Part shown: piece by piece, positions 54,468-62,890 of the stretch
How positions within the stretch are numbered: position 1 is the stretch's first letter
Layout of the letters: the number at the start of each line of letters is the position of its first letter
Assembly (NCBI GenBank): GCA_020629035.1
Contig: JAHDEC010000006.1
Coordinates: 1 to 64,000 of the forward strand
From: Saprospiraceae bacterium
GTDB lineage: Bacteria; Bacteroidota; Bacteroidia; Chitinophagales; Saprospiraceae
Direction: 5' to 3'
DNA length: 64,000 nt
Translations under genes and position numbers: made by a program
The notes under the pieces: generated by a model
Database searches by the model: none
Seen by the model: only the letters and a program-made list of their open reading frames with translations
What the model was told of the DNA's origin: nothing

Positions 54468-55058
54468 TTAAGTACTTAACTTGGTTTGCTTATAATATTG
54501 GTTTTCATATTGGCCCATGGATTCACTGGCAGTTATCATATTTCTTAGCATCTGCTTTGCTCTACTTAATTGTGATCGAGAAGCACTGGCTGTTATATCT
54601 AGCATCTCTCCTATTTCCTTGTGGCTGTAACCTTCTACTACCTTTAGGTTAAAGATGATTCTACAACCTTCTGGAAGTTGTTGAATAAGTTTGATAATAT
54701 CTTCTGCCTCTAATAGTTCGATCGCAGAAGTCTCTGCTGATAATTCAGCGGTTGCTATTTCATCGCCATCATAGTCCAGGCGTTTGTTTTTATGATAGAA
54801 AGCGTACGATTTATTGATTAATATTCTTCGTAGCCAGGCACCTAGTGCTCCTTTATTTTCATCATATTGATCAATCTTCTTAAAAAATATTAGAAAGGTT
54901 TCCTGGACTAAATCCTTAGCTGAATTTATATCACTTGCATACCGAATCGCGATCGACATCATTTCATCAGCAAAAAGCAGGTACAGCTCTTTTTGAGCTG
55001 CCCACTCTTGCTTTTTACAACTTGCTATTAACTTTTTTATGTTCTTTTTCTTGGTCAA
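54468..55058 (-). CDS. RNA polymerase sigma factor, ECF/sigma-70 family
   Basis: A 196-residue ECF sigma factor. Region 2 reads LYLLFADEMMSIAIRYASD, AKDLVQETFLIFF, GALGAWLRRILINKSYAFY. Region 4 reads LPEGCRIIFNLKVVEGYSHKEIGEMLDITASASRSQLSRAKQ. It is clearly related to the factor at 17470-18021 (shared EGYTHKEI/EGYSHKEI and SQLSKA/SQLSRA). The gene ends 9 bases before the barrel-protein gene, repeating the same cassette. Its regulon is unknown. Confidence 0.92.
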   Translation of the reverse strand: MTKKKNIKKLIASCKKQEWAAQKELYLLFADEMMSIAIRYASDINSAKDLVQETFLIFFKKIDQYDENKGALGAWLRRILINKSYAFYHKNKRLDYDGDEIATAELSAETSAIELLEAEDIIKLIQQLPEGCRIIFNLKVVEGYSHKEIGEMLDITASASRSQLSRAKQMLRNMITASESMGQYENQYYKQTKLST

Positions 55059-55118
55059 TGTCGGATCACCATTCGTTCATTATTTTGTATCAATACTTCG
55101 TGCCAGACGTTTAGCTAT

Positions 55119-56300
55119 CTACTGTACAATTATGTTAGTAGGTAAGCTGTAAGTCATATCGAATTTAAAAATCCTAGTATTTCTATTCTCTGGAAAAGTA
55201 GCCGGATCTTCTGGATCAAGCGCAATTCCATACACAAAGGAAAAGCTTCCGTTCTCATTAATTTTAATGTCACTCTGAACTATATTTCCTGGTATTTCGA
55301 GGGTACTTTCTAGATTTAAATCTAGATCCAAAATCGAAAAGAGCATATTTAAACCAGTTTCAGGTTCCGTTTGAATTAGACAAATTCGCTCATCATTGAT
55401 TTCCAGAAATGGCGCCCAACGTTCACCCGCATCAAATAAAAACGAATTAACCACATTCCCATCTAAATCAATTAGCGCAATATAAGTAGGTCTTTCAGGG
55501 TCAAAGAAAGTAGAAACTCTACCAGTAATATAAATACCTTGACCAGGAACATATTTAAGATCACTAACCAGATAATCATCATATTCATTAGCCCAGATAA
55601 TGTTTAAATCATTGTCTAGCAAGCTAAGATTTTTCTTGTTCGAACTTGCTGAGCAGATATACTGACCACTTTCCGTAATACTTAGATTTGTAGGAGACGT
55701 ACCATTTGTACTCAGGATTACCTCATGCATTAATCCATCAGTAAGATGTATTTTTTTCAGTGTCATGGTAACCGCATCTACATCGTATACTAACAATCCA
55801 AAAGTTTCATCATTCTCCAGTTCGGCATCATAAATTAAACCTTTGGTGTCCAATTCGTAGGCACCTAGTAAGGTGAAATCAAAGTCATAAATCTCTAATT
55901 GAACAGCTATGCTTGGATCGTAGTTTTGGAAATCGTTGTCCGTATGGAATCTGTAAATTTTATCGTTATGCATTCGGACTATACCGTAGTTGTCATCATC
56001 ATAGGAAAGCATAATCATCGCATCTAGTGTGCCATCCTTACTTACTTTTAGCATTCTATTATTAGACACAGCAATATAATCTCCGTTGTCTTGCATATAC
56101 AATTCATAATACCAACCATCCTCTTCAAAAGACTTCATATCACAAATCCATGCATCAGTAAGCATAAATTCTCCATTTACATCCTCAGTATCTATTATTT
56201 CAGTTTGATCTATGTCTCCACAACTTGCGATAATAAACAATAAACAAATCGGTACGATCAACCTTAATAAAGGGTTCACCTTATATTTTGCATTTTTCAT
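55119..56300 (-). CDS. Lipoprotein with propeller-like body, function unknown
   Basis: A protein of about 393 residues from the ATG at 56300, chosen because MKNAKYKVNPLLRLIVPICLLFIIASC is a proper lipoprotein signal (lipobox IASC, Cys near 27); the frame reaches 56381 but that extension is not signal-like. The body has repeated strand blocks (NNRMLKVSKDGTLDAMIML, QLEIYDFDFTLLGAYEL, NKKNLSLLDNDLNIIWANEY, GQGIYITGRVSTFFD), a beta-propeller-like pattern of unknown function. It ends 60 bases before the sigma gene on the same strand. Confidence 0.75.
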   Translation of the reverse strand: MKNAKYKVNPLLRLIVPICLLFIIASCGDIDQTEIIDTEDVNGEFMLTDAWICDMKSFEEDGWYYELYMQDNGDYIAVSNNRMLKVSKDGTLDAMIMLSYDDDNYGIVRMHNDKIYRFHTDNDFQNYDPSIAVQLEIYDFDFTLLGAYELDTKGLIYDAELENDETFGLLVYDVDAVTMTLKKIHLTDGLMHEVILSTNGTSPTNLSITESGQYICSASSNKKNLSLLDNDLNIIWANEYDDYLVSDLKYVPGQGIYITGRVSTFFDPERPTYIALIDLDGNVVNSFLFDAGERWAPFLEINDERICLIQTEPETGLNMLFSILDLDLNLESTLEIPGNIVQSDIKINENGSFSFVYGIALDPEDPATFPENRNTRIFKFDMTYSLPTNIIVQ

Positions 56301-56554
56301 TTTTTCTCTTTTAATTAATTCTAATAATTGTTGTTTGAAAGAAATTAGAACTTGTATACACTTTCTAAACATACTATTCACGAATTAGCTAAAACGCTTG
56401 AAAGGTTTTAAAAAAAAAGTATTTTTTCTGAGTTTAGCACGCTTTTGGGAGACAATATAGCTAAATGCTGTTTGATTAAAAGTTTTGTATCCCAAGAGAA
56501 GGACAGGCATTTTTAGGCCTAGCTCACTATAACATGATTAATTCACTAAGCCCA

Positions 56555-57115
56555 TTATACCCAGATGAGTCCTTCTTCTTGATCTCCAATAGAAACTGCT
56601 TCTTGTGCTTGATATCTAAGCCCCGAAACCAAAGCTAGACAGGCATCAAATTGGTGCCAATTGCTAATGCAATTAATTGGACATTTAAGTATTTCCTCTA
56701 GAAGTTGTATTTGTGTCGGACTTGGTTTTTCTTTTTTGTAGTTGACCAATGTTGGTAATAATTGTTGTTGGACGGCTTTCGGGTAAACCTCGATACTTGG
56801 AATCCCTAAACTATCTTTTAGTTTGATAGCTCTTGCGGTTAAACCACCAATAAACATAGGAGACATGGCTTTTAAGGCTTGATCACATGTTCGGTAAAAG
56901 TAGTTATCCGAATCGCCTTGGGTATAGACTTTAGGTAAACTTAGCGGCGCATCTATAGCCAGTAAGCTAGGTTTATACTTTATGCAAGTCTGTTGTATAA
57001 ATAGGTCGGCATCCTGCTTTTTTATAGACTGTTCTATGCATAACGCTTCTTTATGTATGAAGGCTATCGCAGTTGTACCTGCCAGCTTACTACCGTAATC
57101 TATACCGAAGACCAT
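56555..57115 (-). CDS. DUF429 family protein
   Basis: A 186-residue protein of the DUF429 family, with an RNase H-like fold. The first strand and loop read MVFGIDYGSKLAGTTAIAF, then LLAIDAPLSLP, then YRTCDQALK and GGLTARAIKLK, with IEVYPKAVQQQLL and FDACLALVSGLRYQ later. The Asp in GIDYGSK and the later Asp residues suggest a nuclease-like metal site, but activity is unproven. It overlaps the upstream SDR gene by one base. Confidence 0.8.
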   Translation of the reverse strand: MVFGIDYGSKLAGTTAIAFIHKEALCIEQSIKKQDADLFIQQTCIKYKPSLLAIDAPLSLPKVYTQGDSDNYFYRTCDQALKAMSPMFIGGLTARAIKLKDSLGIPSIEVYPKAVQQQLLPTLVNYKKEKPSPTQIQLLEEILKCPINCISNWHQFDACLALVSGLRYQAQEAVSIGDQEEGLIWV

Positions 57116-57816
57116 TAGACTCGCAAGCTTGACAAACCACCATCTACTCCTAAGATTTGACCACTAATCCAACTGGACTCCTCGCTTAATAAGAACGCTG
57201 CAGCTTGAGCCACGTCTTCTGCCATCCCTATTTTCTTTAGTGGATGTCGTTGAGCCGATCGCTCTTTGCGTTCATCATTACTCAAAATATCTGCCGCAAG
57301 AGGTGTGTCTGTTATGGACGGCGCAATACCATTTACTCTGATGGTCGGTGCCCATTCGGCAGCTAATGATCGCACTAATCCCTCGATCGCTCCTTTGGCC
57401 ATAGCGATCGAACTGTGAAACGGCATCCCTTGTTGGACAGCCACGGTGCTAAAAAGAACTACCGAAGGATTATTTCCTTTCTTGAGGGATCGATAGCACT
57501 GCTTGAGCACCTTTACAGCTCCCATGACATTGATCTCAAAATCTTCCTGAAAATGCTCTTCCTTTAAGGAATGAAATGGTTTTAATCGAATCGTTCCGGG
57601 TAGATAAGCTAAACCATCAATGCTATCTGGAAGCTTATCCATATCTAGCATATCATTATTAACATCCGTTTGTATGTAGTTTACTCCTGCTATAATTTCA
57701 CCAGGATTTCTACTTATGCAAAACACTTGGTTTTCTTTTGCAAGTAGGCTGGTTAAGGCTTCGCCTATTCCTTTAGTACCTCCTATTATCACTATATTTT
57801 TCGACATAATAATCAA
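57115..57816 (-). CDS. SDR family oxidoreductase-like protein lacking the catalytic Tyr
   Basis: A 233-residue Rossmann protein. The cofactor loop is IIGGTKGIGEAL (GXXXGXG), with LPGTIRLKP in the NNAG position and VVLFSTVAVQQGM with the catalytic Ser123. The usual YXXXK is replaced: the sequence is SSIAMAKGAIEG, with Lys141 kept but Ile at the Tyr position (137). The end IAPSITDTPLA and ISGQILGVDGG is typical of classical SDRs. The missing Tyr suggests altered chemistry or a non-enzymatic role; relatives with this same replacement seem to exist. It lies between DUF429 and aroA on the minus strand, with gaps of -1 and 48 bases. Confidence 0.82.
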   Translation of the reverse strand: MIIMSKNIVIIGGTKGIGEALTSLLAKENQVFCISRNPGEIIAGVNYIQTDVNNDMLDMDKLPDSIDGLAYLPGTIRLKPFHSLKEEHFQEDFEINVMGAVKVLKQCYRSLKKGNNPSVVLFSTVAVQQGMPFHSSIAMAKGAIEGLVRSLAAEWAPTIRVNGIAPSITDTPLAADILSNDERKERSAQRHPLKKIGMAEDVAQAAAFLLSEESSWISGQILGVDGGLSSLRV

Positions 57817-57864
57817 ACATGAATACTAGCGAATGGTTTAATGATTTGGCTAGATAAATTGGGC

Positions 57865-59121
57865 TTATGAATATTCAATGCTAAATCCTAATTGACTTAA
57901 ATCATCCCAGAAACGAGGATAGGATTTAGTAACAACATTGGGTTCCAAAATCGTGATGGTTTGCAGTTTAGCAACTTGACTCAAGGACATAGCCATTCTG
58001 TGGTCCTGATAGCTTGGAAATTCGAGGGATTCAGTCTCCTTTGCCTTGCCCTCTTGCATAAAATACTCCTTATTGGACTTAGGAGAAAAGTGAGGTGGCA
58101 TTTTATATAAGGCCACACCTAATTTAGCAATCTCAGTTTTAATGGCTTGTGTTCGATCAGTTTCTTTATGGGCCAATGTCGATAATCCAGTGTATAAACC
58201 TTGAATCCCTAATAAGGCAGTAGAAAGGGACACCGTTTGAAAAATATCTGGACAATCACTGAAATCATAATCAAGCATCGGCGCAGGACTCCCACTCTGC
58301 GTTAGCAATAATCCACCCTCTTCAAAACTTGCGTGTACACCTAATTTTTTATAAATCTTAAGGAGCGCTGCATCGCCCTGAATACTATTTTCAGATAAGC
58401 CCATAAGTACTAACTCACTCGCTGGAAAAACACTGCATAGACCAAAATAGTAGGATGCCGCACTCCAGTCCGCCTCTACGATGACATCTTTAGTGGCAAA
58501 CGATTGTGGTTTAATAGCAAATCCTGAAGCTGACCGATCAACCTGTATACCAAAGGACTCTAAAATATGTATGGTCATTTCCACATAGGATTCACTCACC
58601 AATTTACCTTTTACCTCGATGTTTAATCCTTGAGCTAAGCTTGGAGCAAGCATAAGCAAGGCAGAAATAAATTGACTACTCACCGAACCATCGATGCTTA
58701 TTTTACTAGTATTACTTGATTTAGTACTGTCAAACGATATTGGCAAACATCCATCTTCTTCCATATATTCTACTGAAGCCCCTAATGAAATTAGTGCATC
58801 TATTAGCGGTTTAATCGGTCGTTGTTTTAAGCGGTCCGAACCAGTGAGGATTTGCTTCCCCTCTTTAAAGGCAAGATAAACAGCCAGAAATCTTGAGGTT
58901 GTTCCAGCATGGTGTGCATCATAAATTTCAGCATCACTGCTCAGCAAATTGTTCAGTAGTTGAGTATCGTCACTATCAGGAAGATTTCCAATAACAAACG
59001 AGTCTTTTGCCAGTGCTCGAATCAATAAATACCGATTGGCTATTGACTTAGAGGTGGGTAATTGTATACTACCTTTTAATGGACCTTTTGGAGCCCTTAA
59101 TCTTAGCTGCTTCATGCCCAA
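57865..59121 (-). CDS. aroA: 3-phosphoshikimate 1-carboxyvinyltransferase (EPSP synthase)
   Basis: A 418-residue cytoplasmic enzyme that transfers enolpyruvate from PEP to shikimate 3-phosphate, the sixth shikimate step. Landmarks are LPTSKSIANRYLLIRALA near the start (Lys and Arg of the site), AHHAGTTSRFLAVYLA at the PEP loop where NAGTAMRPL is usual (a divergent form), DGSVSSQFISALLM, EADWSAASYYFGL, TDRTQAIKTEIAKLG and YQDHRMAMSLSQVA. The AGTTSRF variation may affect glyphosate response, but that is only a thought. It overlaps the OsmC gene upstream by 10 bases. aroB lies 2.7 kb away on the other strand. Confidence 0.92.
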   Translation of the reverse strand: MGMKQLRLRAPKGPLKGSIQLPTSKSIANRYLLIRALAKDSFVIGNLPDSDDTQLLNNLLSSDAEIYDAHHAGTTSRFLAVYLAFKEGKQILTGSDRLKQRPIKPLIDALISLGASVEYMEEDGCLPISFDSTKSSNTSKISIDGSVSSQFISALLMLAPSLAQGLNIEVKGKLVSESYVEMTIHILESFGIQVDRSASGFAIKPQSFATKDVIVEADWSAASYYFGLCSVFPASELVLMGLSENSIQGDAALLKIYKKLGVHASFEEGGLLLTQSGSPAPMLDYDFSDCPDIFQTVSLSTALLGIQGLYTGLSTLAHKETDRTQAIKTEIAKLGVALYKMPPHFSPKSNKEYFMQEGKAKETESLEFPSYQDHRMAMSLSQVAKLQTITILEPNVVTKSYPRFWDDLSQLGFSIEYS

Positions 59122-59516
59122 TGAAAGACTACATCTTGGATTAAATCACTGTGTAAACTTTTAGCCACAGGACAGGCTAAGGCCACCTTTTCGATCATTT
59201 TTTTATTGTGATCATCGTAATCCATTTCTGGCATATGCAAATGCACTTCAACCTTCTCGATGCGTCGAGGATTGGAAGCCATATGCTTTTTGATAGATAC
59301 GGTAGTACCTTCTATATTTAAACTATGCTTGTCTGCATAAATACCCATGATGGTTAGCATACAACTCCCTAAGGCTGTAGCCACCAAGTCGGTTGGAGAA
59401 AAAGCATTGCCCTGTCCATTGTTGTCTGTGGGAGCATCCGTGATAATCTCTTGCGTGGATCTCAAATGGATAGCTTCAGTGCGCAATCCTCCTTTATATT
59501 TTATGCTAGACGTCAT
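59112..59516 (-). CDS. OsmC/Ohr-family peroxiredoxin-like protein
   Basis: A protein of about 134 residues, with the start taken at the ATG at 59516 ([17 protein letters not shown]); an earlier ATG at 59555 lies deeper inside the phoH coding sequence and gives an odd basic extension. OsmC pattern: [20 protein letters not shown] with the redox Cys, and the second Cys in [15 protein letters not shown]. It detoxifies organic hydroperoxides in the cytoplasm. The start overlaps the phoH stop by 11 bases and its end overlaps the aroA start by 10, so phoH-osmC-aroA form one tightly packed unit. Confidence 0.9.
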   Translation of the reverse strand: MTSSIKYKGGLRTEAIHLRSTQEIITDAPTDNNGQGNAFSPTDLVATALGSCMLTIMGIYADKHSLNIEGTTVSIKKHMASNPRRIEKVEVHLHMPEMDYDDHNKKMIEKVALACPVAKSLHSDLIQDVVFHWA

Positions 59517-60519
59517 CTTTTTTGGTTTTATTTTTATCAAATGCTCTGGCTTCACGTTCTAAACGTTGTACTTCTGCATATTCATCGTAACGTTTAATAA
59601 TCGCTTTTACCAATCTGTGTCTAACTACATCCTCAGCAGTCAACTTTACATGCGAAACTCCTTCAATTCCACTTACAATATCAAGTGCTAGATAGAGACC
59701 CGATTTTTGATTTCTAGGCAAATCTATCTGTGATAAATCACCAGTGATGATGCACTTAGCTGTCGGACCTAGTCTAGTTAAAAACATCTTTAATTGCGTG
59801 CCTGTCGCATTCTGGGCTTCATCTAAAATGATAAATGCATTATTTAATGTTCTACCTCTCATAAATGCTAAAGGAGCTATTTCAATCGTACGATTGCTCA
59901 TAAAATGTTCCAACTTATCACCTGGAAGCATGTCATCTAGTGCATCGTATAAAGGTCTTAAGTATGGGTCAATTTTGTCTTTCAAGTCTCCTGGTAAAAA
60001 TCCAAGATTCTCCCCTGCCTCCACAGCTGGTCTTGTTAATATTATTTTCTTGACTAGTCGATTTTTAAGGGCGCGTACCGCAAGTGCAACAGCCGTATAG
60101 GTTTTTCCAGTTCCCGCAGGACCAATAGCAAATAGAATATCATTTGCTTCACTTTGCTCAACCATCTTTTTCTGGTTGCGTGTCCTTGCTTTTATGGCTT
60201 TGCCGTTGCGACCATGTACAATGGCTTTCTCACTTATTCCATTGACTTCCTCTAAGTCTATAACGTAGTTTCCTTTTAATATGGATTTTACTTTTTCATT
60301 GCTTAATTCCTTTTCATCCTTTAGCGTCTTGACCATCCTTTCAAAGGAAGTTTTAGCTTGTTGGGTAAATTTCTTTTCACCAGTAATTTTAATATTATTA
60401 CCACGAGAGGTAATGGTGATTTCTGGGTAAGCTTCTTTAAGTAATTTTAGTTTTGAATCTTTTTCGCCTAGTAAATCCAATGGATTTACATCCTGAATAG
60501 TTAAAATAATTTCGCTCAA
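59506..60519 (-). CDS. phoH: PhoH-family ATPase
   Basis: A 337-residue cytoplasmic ATPase. A KH-like N-terminal region (about 25-65, [18 protein letters not shown]) is followed by the PhoH P-loop core: Walker A GPAGTGKT (133-140), [17 protein letters not shown], and Walker B IILDEAQN (Asp233-Glu-Ala-Gln), then [16 protein letters not shown]. It is thought to act on RNA or in phosphate-stress/RNA metabolism. It is the first gene of the phoH-osmC-aroA unit and divergent from the SAM hydrolase gene across a 191-base gap. Confidence 0.93.
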   Translation of the reverse strand: MSEIILTIQDVNPLDLLGEKDSKLKLLKEAYPEITITSRGNNIKITGEKKFTQQAKTSFERMVKTLKDEKELSNEKVKSILKGNYVIDLEEVNGISEKAIVHGRNGKAIKARTRNQKKMVEQSEANDILFAIGPAGTGKTYTAVALAVRALKNRLVKKIILTRPAVEAGENLGFLPGDLKDKIDPYLRPLYDALDDMLPGDKLEHFMSNRTIEIAPLAFMRGRTLNNAFIILDEAQNATGTQLKMFLTRLGPTAKCIITGDLSQIDLPRNQKSGLYLALDIVSGIEGVSHVKLTAEDVVRHRLVKAIIKRYDEYAEVQRLEREARAFDKNKTKKDDV

Positions 60520-60710
60520 TAGATATGTTAGGTTTGTTAAAAATTAATGTCTGTTGTGCAAGTACAACGAAAATAAGGAATGAAAAGGTGCCATCAGGGA
60601 TTTAATATGAAATTATTAACAGCTATATATTAACTTTTTTTCAACTATGAACTACTTTAGTGCTTTGAAACATCGGAGCGCTGACTCCATCTGTATTGAA
60701 AAACTAGTTA

Positions 60711-61490
60711 ATGCAAAACATTAGTATTACTACTGACTTAGGCTTAAAGGATAACTATGCAGCTATTCTTAAAGCAAAAATAATATCAAAATCACCTGAT
60801 GTAAGGCTAATTGATATTTCTAATAATGTCAATCCTTTTGATATTCTGAGTGCAGCTAATCTGGTTAAAAACAGCTACCAACATTTTCCCGCTGGCACAG
60901 TCCATGTAATACTTGTCCATAACTACTATGATTTTAACGCAGAGTTACTTCTGTTTAAATTTGATGAGCACTATTTTATCTGTCCTAATAATGGCTTGCC
61001 AGGACTTATGTTTAACTCGATAAATGCCGATGCTTGCCAACTAATTAAGCTAGACAAAGATCGATCAACTATGCTGATCTTCGATAAAGTATCTCACGCT
61101 ATTGCTTGTTTAGTCAATAATCTGCATGAAGAAATTGGCCCCAAGGCGTCTAGCATTGAGGAGAAAATGTGGGTCCAGCCTGTAGTCACGAAAAATGAAA
61201 TCCGCGCCACTATCATAGATATCGATCGATTCGATAATGTGATTACGAATGTAGATAAATCTACCTTCGAGCGCATTGGTAAAAACAGAGGGTTTGAGCT
61301 ATATTACAAACACGATGATCCATTAGATCAAATTGCCAAAAACTATTCTGATGTCCAAATTGGTGATCCTGTTTGTTTATTTAACGAGGCTGGGCTATTA
61401 GAGATTTCCATAAATATGGGTAAGGCTGCCACCCTGTTTGGATTAAGGAAAAACGAAACCATCCAGATTCATTTTAATGAGCCTACATAA
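60711..61490 (+). CDS. SAM hydroxide adenosyltransferase (DUF62/chlorinase-fluorinase family)
   Basis: A 259-residue enzyme of the family that attacks S-adenosylmethionine with water (or halide in rare members) to give adenosine and methionine. N-terminal ITTDLGLKDNYAAILKAKI with the Asp motif, VHVILVHNYYDF, FICPNNGLPGLMF, and the C-terminal domain IDIDRFDNVITNV are typical. The halogenating members have a special extra loop that I do not see here, so hydrolase is the better call. It is first in a plus-strand run: monooxygenase, aroB, GT39. Confidence 0.87.
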   Translation: MQNISITTDLGLKDNYAAILKAKIISKSPDVRLIDISNNVNPFDILSAANLVKNSYQHFPAGTVHVILVHNYYDFNAELLLFKFDEHYFICPNNGLPGLMFNSINADACQLIKLDKDRSTMLIFDKVSHAIACLVNNLHEEIGPKASSIEEKMWVQPVVTKNEIRATIIDIDRFDNVITNVDKSTFERIGKNRGFELYYKHDDPLDQIAKNYSDVQIGDPVCLFNEAGLLEISINMGKAATLFGLRKNETIQIHFNEPT

Positions 61491-61499
61491 TACAACGCC

Positions 61500-61796
61500 A
61501 TGATTAATCGAATAGTTTGCATGAAATTTCAGCCACAACATGTGGAGGATTTTAAACAATTATTTGATGAACGAAAAGAAAAAATTAAAAACTCACCAGG
61601 CTGTCATGGCGTAAAGCTTCTACAAGATATCCATGATACTACCCTCTTCTTTACCTATAGCTTCTGGGAATCCGAAGATGATCTAAACAACTATCGACAT
61701 TCCGCTTTTTTTGCTGCCACTTGGAAAAAAACAAAAGCTATGATGGATGGGAAAGCAAAAGCTTGGTCCACCAACATTGAAAATGAAGCAAGCTAA
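61500..61796 (+). CDS. Antibiotic biosynthesis monooxygenase (ABM) family protein
   Basis: A 98-residue ferredoxin-like dimeric protein of the ABM/YgiN-like family. The start MINRIVCMKFQPQHVEDFKQL and the block SPGCHGVKLLQDIHDTTLFFTYSFWESEDDLNNYRHS are characteristic (SFWESEDDLNNYRHS is the key helix). Members act as quinol or small-molecule monooxygenases or haem-degrading-type enzymes; the substrate is not visible here. It lies 9 bases after the SAM hydrolase and 29 bases before aroB on the same strand. Confidence 0.87.
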   Translation: MINRIVCMKFQPQHVEDFKQLFDERKEKIKNSPGCHGVKLLQDIHDTTLFFTYSFWESEDDLNNYRHSAFFAATWKKTKAMMDGKAKAWSTNIENEAS

Positions 61797-61825
61797 ACAA
61801 GAATATGGTTTACATTTGTGATTAA

Positions 61826-62890
61826 ATGAGTGTTAACTATCCTATATCCGTTAGTGAAGATTGGAGTGTCTTGCAAGCACAAATTGCTCAGCTAAATCCT
61901 GATAAAATCTTTGTGCTTGTTGACGAAAACTCCCATAAAGATTGTTACCCTATTCTTAGCTCCAATCTTGCACTGGATTTTATTACCATTGTTATTCAAT
62001 CTGGAGAGACAAATAAGAACATCGATACTTGTCAAAAGATTTGGACTGCACTGCTGGAGGCTGAGGCAAGTCGCAAGTCGCTTATACTAAATCTAGGTGG
62101 TGGCGTCATAGGAGATATGGGTGGTTTTTGTGCTGCAAGCTTTAAACGAGGTATCCCCTTTATTCAGATTCCAACGACTTTACTATCTATGGTTGATGCT
62201 TCGGTAGGTAGCAAACTGGGTATCGATATGCTGGGGTTGAAAAATGTTGTCGGACTGTTCGCAGACCCTCAGGCCGTATTTGTATATAGTCCTTTTTTAA
62301 AAACCTTAGCTCACCGAGAACTCAGGAGTGGTTTTGCAGAAGTTATAAAACACGCATTAATTTTTGATGAAGACTATTGGTGCCAAATAAAATCAATCAA
62401 GACATTAAGTAAGGATATTGCTTGGGGACCCATCATCCAACGAAGTATTGATATAAAATCTAATGTGGTATCCGAGGATCCTTTAGAGAAAGGCCTTCGG
62501 AAGATATTAAACTTTGGTCATACGGTAGGACATGCTTTAGAAAGTCATTATTTAGATGCACCAAGCTCTTTATTGCATGGTGAGGCCATTGCGATTGGGA
62601 TGATAATTGAGACAAGTCTTGCTAAGGACAAAAGAATGCTGTCCGCTCCCCAATTGGAAGAAATATCCAATTTTATATGTTCGTTCTATAGTGATATAAT
62701 CAGAACACTTCCAGCGTTAAACCAACTATCAAATGCATTAAAGCAGGATAAAAAGAATGAAGGCCAAGGTCTATTGTTTTCTTTACTAACTAACATCGGA
62801 AGTTGTGATTATAATGTTTTAACTAATCTGAAAGAGCTTCAGAGCTCACTAGATTGGTTCAACAATCACTTAGTTCCGAAATTTGAATAA
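61826..62890 (+). CDS. aroB: 3-dehydroquinate synthase
   Basis: A 354-residue NAD-dependent cyclase making 3-dehydroquinate from DAHP, the second shikimate step. Motifs are SGETNKNIDTCQKIW, LGGGVIGDMGGFCAASFKRG, IPTTLLSMVDASVGSKLGID, KNVVGLFADPQAVF, HRELRSGFAEVIKHALI, EKGLRKILNFGHTVGHALES (metal-binding His), and LHGEAIAIGM. A TACATTTG at 61811-61818 matches the Bacteroidota -7 element but no -33 element is evident, so a promoter here is unproven. The next gene (GT39) starts with TTG inside the aroB end. Confidence 0.95.
   Translation: MSVNYPISVSEDWSVLQAQIAQLNPDKIFVLVDENSHKDCYPILSSNLALDFITIVIQSGETNKNIDTCQKIWTALLEAEASRKSLILNLGGGVIGDMGGFCAASFKRGIPFIQIPTTLLSMVDASVGSKLGIDMLGLKNVVGLFADPQAVFVYSPFLKTLAHRELRSGFAEVIKHALIFDEDYWCQIKSIKTLSKDIAWGPIIQRSIDIKSNVVSEDPLEKGLRKILNFGHTVGHALESHYLDAPSSLLHGEAIAIGMIIETSLAKDKRMLSAPQLEEISNFICSFYSDIIRTLPALNQLSNALKQDKKNEGQGLLFSLLTNIGSCDYNVLTNLKELQSSLDWFNNHLVPKFE

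Noticed and set aside
60711-61490. The DUF62 protein as a fluorinase or chlorinase
   Set aside because: I do not see the extra loop of the halogenating members, and the ordinary hydrolase form is far more common; halogenation is not supported.
61811-61818. TACATTTG, a match to the Bacteroidota -7 promoter element before aroB
   Set aside because: No TTG/TTTG element is found at the expected -33 distance, so it is mentioned with aroB but not called as a promoter.
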